A stretch of DNA of 10,190 bases from JACPIL01 sp964362365 (GTDB taxonomy: Archaea; Nanobdellota; Nanobdellia; Woesearchaeales; GW2011-AR9). The notes under the pieces were generated by a model. That model was not told where the DNA came from, searched no databases, and worked only from the letters and a program-made list of their open reading frames with translations. Of the stretch, positions 1-5,368 are shown in pieces (position 1 is the stretch's first letter; every line of letters starts with the position of its first letter). The stretch lies in the NCBI GenBank assembly GCA_964362365.1, contig CAYIEF010000038.1, forward strand, positions 1 to 10,190, in the 5' to 3' direction. Both the position numbers and the translations under genes were made by a program.

Positions 1-11
1 CACTCGCATTC

Positions 12-36
12 ATCCCTAAACATAAATGTTAGGGAT
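12..36. repeat. Inverted repeat downstream of the IscA-fusion gene
   Basis: ATCCCTAA at 12-19 is matched perfectly by TTAGGGAT at 29-36. The inner bases can extend the hairpin if one A is bulged. It lies about 30 bases beyond the stop codon of the minus-strand gene that ends at 68. It could be a transcription end or processing hairpin for that gene, or an operator for something left of the window. No clear T-run follows it on either strand, so its role is unknown. Confidence 0.45.
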
Positions 37-67
37 TTCTGCTTATTTGATTTAAAGAAATAGGATC

Positions 68-598
68 TTATGCAAAACTCTGTCCGCAGCCGCATGTTCT
101 TTTGGCATTCGGATTAGTAATCTTGAATCCTGCGCTAGTGAGAGAATCAACGTAATCAACCTTTGCGCCTTTCAGCTTCTGCAAACTAGAAGTATCCACA
201 AAGAATTTAACTCCATCCACTTCAACCACTGTATCATCATCATTCTTTTGATTTTCGTAGGAGAAATCGTATTCAAATCCAGCACAGCCTCCTGCACTTA
301 CTTCGATGCGGATTCCCTGCATATTCTTTTTTGCTAGGATTTCCTTAGCTTTAACTGCAGCATTTTCAGTGATAGTAAGATTATCGTCTCCTTTCTCTTG
401 AGGGATAGCCTGATTCAACTTTTCAATGACTGCATCCACTTCTTCTCCAGATCGTCCATGTCCGGCTAGCCCTTCTTCAATAGTTTCAAAGTAGGCAGCG
501 CCGCAGCCGACGCAATGCACCCCTTCATCCATGAGAATTTCCACTACCGAAGGGTATTGCTGCACCAGTTCTCCGATAGTCATGTCTTTGGTGATCAC
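68..598 (-). CDS. DUF1858 domain fused to an A-type (IscA/HesB) iron-sulfur carrier
   Basis: A 176-residue protein in two parts. Residues 1-65 resemble DUF1858 (found at the N-terminus of ScdA-like and hybrid-cluster-associated proteins), with the opening ITKDMTIGEL and a CVGC pair at C29 and C32. Residues 73-176 are a complete A-type carrier: C105 in AGGCAGFEY, then C169 and C171 in the CGCGQSF tail, which is the family spacing C-x63-C-x-C. A-type carriers receive or deliver Fe-S clusters to apo-proteins in the cytosol. The start is GTG at 598, chosen because DUF1858 domains normally begin with this ITKDM segment. A TATA box lies 25 bases upstream, so the mRNA is probably leaderless. No other Fe-S assembly gene is visible nearby. 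The two-domain fusion is the unusual point; the IscA half is certain, the DUF1858 half very likely. Confidence 0.9.
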   Translation of the reverse strand: MITKDMTIGELVQQYPSVVEILMDEGVHCVGCGAAYFETIEEGLAGHGRSGEEVDAVIEKLNQAIPQEKGDDNLTITENAAVKAKEILAKKNMQGIRIEVSAGGCAGFEYDFSYENQKNDDDTVVEVDGVKFFVDTSSLQKLKGAKVDYVDSLTSAGFKITNPNAKRTCGCGQSFA

Positions 599-617
599 GA
601 GATTATAATTATGCTAA

Positions 618-628
618 TTTTATATAAA
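618..628 (-). promoter_or_regulatory. TATA box for the DUF1858-IscA gene
   Basis: On the minus strand this reads TTTATATAAAA, centred about 25 bases before the GTG start at 598. That is the archaeal distance from TATA box to transcription start, so transcription should begin at or next to the start codon. Confidence 0.6.
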
Positions 629-687
629 GGTTTTGTGAAAAAACCTATATTCTTTACCACTAAAATCTATTTAAAAGAACTTCTGCA

Positions 688-1260
688 TTAATGAATATAC
701 TCCTGTTTCATTAGAAGCATCCCGTTTTGAAAATGTTCTCTTAATAACCATCTTCCATCTCTGTCACAAGAGATTACTGCTCTTGCTCCTTCTTCTGCAT
801 CTTCAAATACTTCTTGTATCAAGTTTCCGTCATCATTCCTCATAGCATATATCCGTCCAATTACATTACCAGAGACTGTTTCTCTGTATTCAGCTATAGA
901 AACCCTGCCTTGACTATCTCTTTCAGTAACAACCATTTTATAATGACTAGTTTCACGTTCTGGATCAGTTCTGGTCACTTGTAATTCACCTTCTCGCATT
1001 TCATATTCATAAGTCCAATGAGGAGGTTGGCCTGGATATTGGTTAGTCACTTTCTTTAGTTCTCCAGAAGTATGTGTTATATATGTATCAACCATAATGA
1101 TCTGTCCTTCTCTTATTAAAGTTGAGACTAATGTGTTTGCATCAATTATTTTATTGCTAACAATAATATTTTCAATAGTGTTTCCAGAGGTCTGCCTGAT
1201 CTGTTTACCTAAACGTTCTTCCCATGGAAGAGTTGTATATTCAAGAAAACCATTGATCAT
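688..1260 (-). CDS. Unrecognised protein with repeated beta-hairpin-like units
   Basis: A 190-residue protein that I do not recognise. It has no signal peptide and no membrane segment. The C-terminal half contains several similar short units of the form acidic/polar turn, G, then an alternating beta strand: DSQGRVSIAEYRE, NDDGNLIQEVFED, DRDGRWLLREHF and QNGMLLMKQEYIH. This looks like a small antiparallel beta-sheet built from repeated hairpins, reminiscent of YD/MORN-type repeats but not clearly either. It has one cysteine. The ATG at 1260 is supported by a TATA box about 29 bases upstream, giving a leaderless or nearly leaderless mRNA. It is transcribed in the same direction as the IscA-fusion gene but has its own promoter, as does that gene. 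Real coding status is supported by the promoter and by the long uninterrupted frame. Confidence 0.75.
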   Translation of the reverse strand: MINGFLEYTTLPWEERLGKQIRQTSGNTIENIIVSNKIIDANTLVSTLIREGQIIMVDTYITHTSGELKKVTNQYPGQPPHWTYEYEMREGELQVTRTDPERETSHYKMVVTERDSQGRVSIAEYRETVSGNVIGRIYAMRNDDGNLIQEVFEDAEEGARAVISCDRDGRWLLREHFQNGMLLMKQEYIH

Positions 1261-1284
1261 TGTATTATTGAAGAAGAGTGATTG

Positions 1285-1293
1285 TTTATAAAT
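1285..1293 (-). promoter_or_regulatory. TATA box for the 190-residue protein gene
   Basis: TTTATAAAT on the plus strand reads ATTTATAAA on the minus strand and is centred 29 bases before the ATG at 1260. The expected start site falls within a few bases of the start codon. Confidence 0.6.
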
Positions 1294-1362
1294 GTTTTTT
1301 AAATCAACGTCTTAGATCAGAACTGTGCTTTAAGTACTCCAATTACTTCCTTCTGCAAAAAT

Positions 1363-1371
1363 CTATTTAAA
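1363..1371 (+). promoter_or_regulatory. TATA box for the candidate small RNA
   Basis: CTATTTAAA is centred about 26 bases upstream of 1394, where an abruptly GC-rich and foldable segment begins. The spacing matches archaeal TATA-to-start distances. The rest of 1261-1393 is AT-rich and shows nothing else besides the divergent TATA box. Confidence 0.45.
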
Positions 1372-1393
1372 GAAAAGCTAAAAGAGTAAAATC

Positions 1394-1459
1394 GTGGGAT
1401 CATGGTGTAAAGACGAGCACCCTTGGCTGGTGGCCTTGTGGAGTCCCGGCGGCCCCACC
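1394..1459 (+). ncRNA. Candidate structured small RNA upstream of glutamine synthetase
   Basis: About 66 bases that are much richer in G and C than the AT-rich flanks, which is typical of a structured RNA in such a genome. Its ends can pair: GTGGG at 1394-1398 with CCCAC at 1454-1458. An inner hairpin GGTG (1404-1407) / CACC (1418-1421) is possible, and alternative pairings exist. A TATA box lies 26 bases upstream, and a 6-bp hairpin followed by a T-rich stretch comes directly after. The 3' end CGGCCCC-A-CC and the 5' part GGGATCATGGTG resemble archaeal tRNA-Pro ends, and CTTGGCT could be an anticodon loop for TGG. However, the 5' half of the T-arm and a normal D-arm are missing. It could be a degenerate tRNA, a regulatory RNA or an mRNA leader element. 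Family not identified; it needs a covariance-model search. Confidence 0.45.
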
Positions 1460-1490
1460 TCTCTTGTTAAAGAGACTTATTTTATATATT
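1460..1490 (+). terminator. Hairpin plus T-rich tract after the candidate small RNA
   Basis: TCTCTT (1460-1465) and AAGAGA (1470-1475) form a perfect 6-bp stem with loop GTTA, followed by CTTATTTTATATATT and more Ts. It fits an end signal for the RNA before it. The T-rich part doubles as the next gene's TATA box. Confidence 0.4.
1481..1490 (+). promoter_or_regulatory. TATA box for glutamine synthetase
   Basis: TTTATATATT is centred near 1486 and predicts transcription from about 1511. That is downstream of the in-frame ATG at 1503, so this box argues for the later start codon at 1584 with a leader of about 70 bases. Confidence 0.5.
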
Positions 1491-1571
1491 TTTCTGTGAT
1501 TTATGACATTATTCTTCTTAAAATTCCACAAAGAATATAAGCAAGTTCCTGCTCTTGCAAAAAAACCAGTT

Positions 1572-1578
1572 GAGGTGG
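1572..1578 (+). promoter_or_regulatory. Ribosome binding site that decides the glutamine synthetase start
   Basis: GAGGTGG ends 5 bases before the ATG at 1584 and matches the archaeal Shine-Dalgarno consensus. No comparable site precedes the ATG at 1503. Confidence 0.6.
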
Positions 1579-1583
1579 AAAAT

Positions 1584-2747
1584 ATGAGAGTAATAGCAGA
1601 ATACATTTGGTTGGATGGAAATAATTTAGTGAAGGATGAAACAGGGAATGTTACATTAGACATGAACAAAAATCCTGACATTCGCAGTAAGACAAGGATT
1701 CTCAATCGTGATTTTGGATTTCGGGAAGAGATGAGTCTTCAAGAAAGACAAAGATATGTTAAAATGTTAAATGATAATCCTTCTATCTGGGGGTTTGATG
1801 GCAGCAGCACCGGCCAAGCAGAAGGGCATTTTTCTGATTGCGTCTTAAAACCAGTGCGCGTGTATGTTGACCCATTAAGAACTGCGCAAAGACCAGATTA
1901 CCTTTCAGTTTTAGTATTGAATGAGGTTTTTGATGTGCCGGGAGATAAACCGCATCCATCTAATACCAGAGCACTCTTACGCGATCCCGCAGGAAAATAC
2001 CAAGACCATGAATTCTGGTTTGGTATTGAACAGGAATATACCTTCATGCGTGTTGATGGAAATGATTTCTCCCGCATTGCCGGCCCTTTAGGATTTCCTA
2101 AAAATTACACTAAAGAGAATGAAGTTTTTCCGGTAGAACAAGGGAAATATTACTGTGGTAATGGTGCAGACAAAATTATAGGCGATGAAATTGTCGAAGA
2201 ACATATGTATGCCTGTCTCGATGCAAATTTAGTGATTCACGGCACAAATGCAGAAGTTATGCCTGGCCAATGGGAATTTCAGATGGGTAATGGGACTCCG
2301 AATAGCAGCCCTTTACGGGTAGCTGATGATTTAGTAATCGCTAGATATTTGCTTAGTAAAATCGGAAAAAAATATGGTGTAGTCCCCTCGTTAGAACCAA
2401 AACCAGTAAAAGGTGATTGGAATGGGGCAGGAGCACACACTAATTTTTCTACCAAAGAGATGAGGGAAAGTTCGGAGTGCTTTGATAGAATAATACAGAA
2501 GTTCCGTCAGAGACAAGGAGAACACATTGCGGTATACGGAGAAGGAATTGAAGAGCGCCTTACTGGAAAACACGAAACCTGCCCTTACACAGAATTTAGA
2601 GCAGGAGTTTCTAATCGTGGCGCAAGCATTCGAATCCCTTGGCAAGTTGACGTAGAAAAGAGAGGTTATATGGAAGACCGCAGACCTTGTGCGAACATGG
2701 ATCCCTATGTGGTCGAAGCAAAAATAATGGAGACGTATAACTCTTAA
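1584..2747 (+). CDS. glnII: Type II (eukaryote-like) glutamine synthetase
   Basis: ATP-dependent synthesis of glutamine from glutamate and ammonia in the cytosol. From ATG 1584 the protein is 387 residues, close to other GSII enzymes and shorter than the usual archaeal GSI. GSII signatures in order: MRVIAEYIWLDG at the N-terminus, FDGSSTGQ (71-78), FGIEQEY (146-152), PGQWEFQ (227-233), GDWNGAGAHTN (277-287), GKHET (328-332), NRGASIRIP (344-352) and EDRRP (364-368). All the acidic metal-binding and substrate-binding motifs are intact. A lineage-specific insertion of roughly 14 residues follows LDG, before RSKTRI (residues 14-34). An in-frame ATG at 1503 would add 27 residues that do not resemble bacterial GSII starts, whereas 1584 has a good ribosome binding site. 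It has its own promoter. Its stop codon overlaps the stop of the convergent uracil-DNA glycosylase gene. Horizontal acquisition is likely because GSII is rare in archaea. Confidence 0.95.
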   Translation: MRVIAEYIWLDGNNLVKDETGNVTLDMNKNPDIRSKTRILNRDFGFREEMSLQERQRYVKMLNDNPSIWGFDGSSTGQAEGHFSDCVLKPVRVYVDPLRTAQRPDYLSVLVLNEVFDVPGDKPHPSNTRALLRDPAGKYQDHEFWFGIEQEYTFMRVDGNDFSRIAGPLGFPKNYTKENEVFPVEQGKYYCGNGADKIIGDEIVEEHMYACLDANLVIHGTNAEVMPGQWEFQMGNGTPNSSPLRVADDLVIARYLLSKIGKKYGVVPSLEPKPVKGDWNGAGAHTNFSTKEMRESSECFDRIIQKFRQRQGEHIAVYGEGIEERLTGKHETCPYTEFRAGVSNRGASIRIPWQVDVEKRGYMEDRRPCANMDPYVVEAKIMETYNS

Positions 2748-3325
2748 AACTCCCCTAACTTTTTTTGTTTCTTTTTTTCTTTTATTGTCTCAGAAATAAC
2801 TATAAAATCCTTCTTCATCTGCGCAAACATCTCCGGATTTCTCCCAGAATACAGATAATTTGCAGGATGGATCACTGGCACAATTTTCTTTCCTTCAACT
2901 TCAAACACTTTCCCACGCAAGGAAGTAATACCCTTCTTACCTAAAATTCTTTCCGTGGCAAAATTGCCAATAGTCACGATCACTTTCGGCTGCATTATTG
3001 CAATCAACTTATCCAACCTTTCACGGCAATTCTCCACTTCTTCTTTAGCTGGATTTCGATTATCTTCCGGCCGGCATAAGATTGTATTAGTAATGAAAAT
3101 ATCTTCCCGAGATAATCCCACAGAACTCAATAATTCATTCAATACCTGCCCAGACATCCCACAAAAAGGAATACCCTGCTGGTCTTCATTTGCCCCAGGA
3201 GCTTCACCGATAAAGAGAACTTCTGCCTGAGGATTTCCAGAACCAAAGACTACTTGTGTTCGTGATTTACAGAGCGCTGGACATTTTGTGCAGGCAGAAT
3301 ATTCTTGTTTTAATTTATCAAACAT
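2744..3325 (-). CDS. Family 4 uracil-DNA glycosylase with a 4Fe-4S site
   Basis: Removes uracil, the product of cytosine deamination, from DNA as the first step of base excision repair. The 193-residue length is typical. The motifs are GEAPGANEDQQGIPFCG (40-56), the TNTILCRP strand (79-86) and the HPAN motif (153-156). The four cluster cysteines are C12 and C15 in CTKC, then C84 and C100, as in the family 4 enzymes of archaea and thermophilic bacteria. The tail from residue 182 is lysine-rich (KEKKKQKK), probably disordered and perhaps DNA-binding. The gene starts 27 bases after the kinase-like gene ends. It may be the last gene of that operon, although a weak TATA-like sequence (TTAATAAA on the minus strand, near 3349-3356) lies at leaderless distance. 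It is convergent with glutamine synthetase, the stops overlapping in TTAA. Confidence 0.95.
   Translation of the reverse strand: MFDKLKQEYSACTKCPALCKSRTQVVFGSGNPQAEVLFIGEAPGANEDQQGIPFCGMSGQVLNELLSSVGLSREDIFITNTILCRPEDNRNPAKEEVENCRERLDKLIAIMQPKVIVTIGNFATERILGKKGITSLRGKVFEVEGKKIVPVIHPANYLYSGRNPEMFAQMKKDFIVISETIKEKKKQKKLGEF
2760..2785 (+). terminator. T-rich tract after glutamine synthetase, inside the opposite gene
   Basis: Runs of seven Ts begin 12 bases after the glutamine synthetase stop, with further T runs to about 2785. Archaeal RNA polymerase can stop at such oligo-T tracts without a hairpin. On the other strand the same bases encode the lysine-rich tail of the uracil-DNA glycosylase. 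Confidence 0.4.
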
Positions 3326-3352
3326 GAAATAACAACAATAAGAACTGTTTTA

Positions 3353-3919
3353 TTAAGCTTCTGGTGCTCTAAAATCGGTGAACAATTTTTGCAAATCTGC
3401 CAAATCTTCTTTAGCATATAGTTGATGATCACGATAACTCTGTTCTCTAAACTTAACCAGGCCAAGGTCAAAGAGATGTGGAAAACCTTCCTGATTGATA
3501 ACTACATTTCCGTAATATAAATCCAGATTGGTTATGCCTCTTCCATGTAAAGCAAGCACGGTATTTTCTAGCATAGATTGTTGTTCTCTGTCTAAGTATA
3601 CACCTCTTTCTCCGAGATTTACTCCATCGATATACTCTCGTATCAATACATATATTTTAGCTTCCGGATGAAATACTTGATGATAAGATATTTTCTGCAC
3701 CACTCCGGAAATTCCTTGTGCTATTCCAAGAGCTTTACCCTCCGTCCTAATTTGATTTGCACTTTTTGGAAATCGCGGACTGCCTAGTTTAGCTACTACC
3801 ATTTCACCATTGCTAACCACATACACTGCACGATTATCTAGTTGTAATGGAGAGATAATTTCGTACCCCAGCTGTTCTATACACTCTTGATATATTCTAT
3901 CTCTCTGTTCGCTCTTCAT
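3353..3919 (-). CDS. Small kinase-fold protein (Bud32/RIO-like, diverged)
   Basis: A 188-residue protein with a minimal protein-kinase fold. Visible elements: the ATP-anchoring lysine K44 in VVAKLG, the helix-C glutamate E60, a hinge-like EYIDG (95-99), a catalytic loop ITNLDLYYGNVVI with D133 and N138, and a metal-binding DLG at 151-153. All key catalytic residues are therefore present, so it may be active. It is the size of Bud32, and archaeal bud32 genes often lie near rps27ae. However, the Bud32 HGDLTTSN signature is replaced by NLDLYYGN, the KxYR stretch is absent and no kae1 is visible, so I do not call it Bud32. RIO-like or YrbL-like small kinases are alternatives. Its ATG lies 23 bases inside the end of the barstar-like gene, suggesting translational coupling. 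Substrate unknown. Confidence 0.75.
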   Translation of the reverse strand: MKSEQRDRIYQECIEQLGYEIISPLQLDNRAVYVVSNGEMVVAKLGSPRFPKSANQIRTEGKALGIAQGISGVVQKISYHQVFHPEAKIYVLIREYIDGVNLGERGVYLDREQQSMLENTVLALHGRGITNLDLYYGNVVINQEGFPHLFDLGLVKFREQSYRDHQLYAKEDLADLQKLFTDFRAPEA

Positions 3920-4211
3920 CGTTAACTTCCCATCTGAATTGTTTTCCTTGTTTACGATACTCTTTTTCTGCCTTTTCCAAAGAATTTAAAAATATTTTCC
4001 ATCCATTTGGACATTTCTTCCGGTAAGATTTAGTGTTCACTAATTTCAAAGTTAATGGAAAGGCAAAACTATGTTTTTCTAAAGAAGAAAGTGTTTTCCC
4101 CAGAATTTCTAAATTAGCCCCATAAAAAGGCTGAACTTTAAGCGCTTTAACAACGCTGTCGAGAAATTCTAAAACCGTCTTACAATCTTTCAAATCAATA
4201 AGAATAATCAT
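3897..4211 (-). CDS. Barstar-fold protein without a visible barnase
   Basis: A 104-residue protein matching the barstar (barnase inhibitor) family. Residues 2-7 form the first beta strand (IILIDL), followed by a helix. The family core is then FYGANLEIL at 29-37, where barstar has YYGENLDAL at the same numbering. A later helix, LNSLEKAEKEYRKQG, precedes the last strand QFRWEV. Barstar blocks the RNase barnase mainly through D35 and D39; here D35 is conservatively E35, but D39 is K39 and W38 is G38. Classic barnase inhibition is therefore doubtful. No barnase-like RNase is encoded in the window. The gene starts 11 bases after rps27ae and overlaps the kinase-like gene by 23 bases, so it is co-transcribed. 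Its partner is unknown; it could bind another RNase or a nucleic-acid-related protein. Confidence 0.75.
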   Translation of the reverse strand: MIILIDLKDCKTVLEFLDSVVKALKVQPFYGANLEILGKTLSSLEKHSFAFPLTLKLVNTKSYRKKCPNGWKIFLNSLEKAEKEYRKQGKQFRWEVNDEERTER

Positions 4212-4222
4212 AAAAGAAAAAT

Positions 4223-4432
4223 TTACTTCTTCTTGTACTCAGTATACTTGGTCTTTCCGCAGACTAATCTGTCAGCATGGTTAGCCATAAAGTCGCCTTG
4301 CGATTTAGGAGAGAACTTATTCTTGCGCACTAACTTGTCGCCCTGAACTTCGTACAGTTTCCAGACTTGACTGCCTGGTTTCTTCTTAACTGCACCGCCT
4401 TTTGCTGGTGCTTTTTTTGTTGGAGCTGCCAT
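4223..4432 (-). CDS. rps27ae: Ribosomal protein S27ae with degenerate zinc site
   Basis: A small-subunit ribosomal protein of 69 residues. The basic alanine/lysine-rich N-terminal tail (1-22) leads into the conserved VWKLYEVQGDKLVRKNKF segment, then the zinc-finger region with FMANHADRLVCGK. In typical S27ae the zinc is held by four cysteines at the positions corresponding here to 41, 44, 58 and 61. This protein has S41, S44, C58 and T61, so only one ligand remains and zinc binding is unlikely. The codons (TCT, TCG, TGC, ACC) are unambiguous in the sequence. The ATG overlaps the previous gene's stop in TAATG, indicating translational coupling. It is normally adjacent to rps24e; here two membrane protein genes separate them. 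Confidence 0.93.
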   Translation of the reverse strand: MAAPTKKAPAKGGAVKKKPGSQVWKLYEVQGDKLVRKNKFSPKSQGDFMANHADRLVCGKTKYTEYKKK

Positions 4433-4893
4433 TATTCCCTCTTGCCTCCGTAGGACATTTTGTGTAATGCTTTTTTCTTCAATTCTTCGCTAATACGCCG
4501 GAAAGGTTCATCTTTCCTTTCACTAAATGCAGACGTAAACGAAGCAAGAGAACCAAGGGCACTAAGAATTACCGCGCAATACAATAATAACCCTCCGAAA
4601 CTATCCAAGGCACTTACTTTTTGAGCTTCAACATACTTCTTTTTTAAAACGCGGTACTCTTGATCCACACTCAAATAGCGAGAAGAAACGGCATAGCATT
4701 CGTTAACGGTGGAACAGTTATGAAGTTTTGTAGTTAAATCTTCTCTTTCCTTCTCAACGGTTTGAAATTCGCTTTCAACTGCGCTGACCCTTTGCTTTAA
4801 TTCATTGCCCAGGTGATATAATCCATATTCTCCGCCAGCTGCTGCCCCGAGACTAGCGCATCCAAGCAAGGTGTAGAGAGTTGATTTTTTCAT
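4432..4893 (-). CDS. Small two-span membrane protein, paralogue of its upstream neighbour
   Basis: A 153-residue protein of unknown function. It has a hydrophobic N-terminal segment (about 5-27), a charged, probably coiled-coil middle (30-93) and a second hydrophobic segment (about 97-121). A basic, charged tail (124-153) follows and is likely cytoplasmic. The middle holds a cysteine pair, C60 and C66, and the core EC-x-A-x-S-x-RY-x-S-x2-QEY-x2-L. The same core occurs in the protein encoded just upstream (4890-5366), so the two arose by tandem duplication. If the middle faces outward, the cysteines could form a disulfide. The gene overlaps its upstream paralogue by ATGA and rps27ae by one base, so it is firmly embedded in the ribosomal operon. 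I know of no named family for it. Confidence 0.8.
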   Translation of the reverse strand: MKKSTLYTLLGCASLGAAAGGEYGLYHLGNELKQRVSAVESEFQTVEKEREDLTTKLHNCSTVNECYAVSSRYLSVDQEYRVLKKKYVEAQKVSALDSFGGLLLYCAVILSALGSLASFTSAFSERKDEPFRRISEELKKKALHKMSYGGKRE

Positions 4894-5366
4894 TGTTGAC
4901 CTTTTGATTTTAGTTCGTGCATAAATTTTTCAAACTCCATATTCTCTAACTTATGCCGTTCAGCTAGTTCTTTTTCTTCTCTTTTTTGAGAAGGATAACG
5001 TGACAAAGCATATACACCAGCAAAACCACTAACCACTCCGAGATATAAACCGAATAGAGAACCAACTATGCCAACTTTTACTGAGCCTAATTTCTCTTGC
5101 AAAAGCGTGTATTCTTGATTTAAAGAATCGTATCGGAAAGAAAGAGCTTGACATTCTCCTATCGTAGGAGCTGTGCGAAGACAATCTTCTACTTTAGGAA
5201 TTAAATATTTTTTTTCTTCTTCAATTTCTTGCACCCTAGCTTCATAATTACTTCGTTGGCCAACTAAATCAAAAAATAAATATGCTGTAGAAGGAGTTAG
5301 CATTGCAGAAAGTCCAACGCCAGTTAAACCAACTTGTAACAAAAAAGTAGAACCTTTTGATATCAT
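4890..5366 (-). CDS. Small two-span membrane protein, paralogue of its downstream neighbour
   Basis: A 158-residue protein with the same plan as its neighbour. It has a hydrophobic N-terminal segment (about 8-34), a charged coiled-coil-like middle (37-95), a second hydrophobic segment (about 97-121) and a charged tail (124-158). The cysteine pair is C62 and C72, against C60 and C66 in the neighbour, so the loop between them is four residues longer here. The shared core is EC-x-A-x-S-x-RY-x-S-x2-QEY-x2-L at 71-89. The gene begins two bases after the rps24e stop and ends in an ATGA overlap with its paralogue. Overall sequence identity outside the core is low, so the duplication is old. Function unknown; co-expression with ribosomal and RNA polymerase genes is implied by position. 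Confidence 0.8.
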   Translation of the reverse strand: MISKGSTFLLQVGLTGVGLSAMLTPSTAYLFFDLVGQRSNYEARVQEIEEEKKYLIPKVEDCLRTAPTIGECQALSFRYDSLNQEYTLLQEKLGSVKVGIVGSLFGLYLGVVSGFAGVYALSRYPSQKREEKELAERHKLENMEFEKFMHELKSKGQQ

Positions 5367-5368
5367 AT

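Noticed and set aside
1394..1459. Functional tRNA-Pro(TGG)
   Set aside because: The ends and a possible TGG anticodon loop fit. However, the segment is only about 66 bases, lacks the 5' half of the T-stem and a proper D-loop, and the acceptor stem has A-C mismatches.
1503..1583. N-terminal extension of glutamine synthetase from the ATG at 1503
   Set aside because: The TATA box at 1481-1490 would place transcription start after this ATG, and a clear ribosome binding site precedes the ATG at 1584, where GSII homology begins.
1400..1705. Minus-strand open frame of about 100 codons
   Set aside because: It overlaps the small-RNA region and the glutamine synthetase gene and has no recognisable protein features.
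3353..3919. Naming the kinase-fold gene bud32
   Set aside because: The HGDLTTSN signature and the KxYR stretch are missing and there is no kae1 partner, so position alone is not enough.
3897..4211. A barnase-barstar toxin-antitoxin system
   Set aside because: No RNase toxin gene is visible in the window and the inhibitory aspartate is replaced by lysine.
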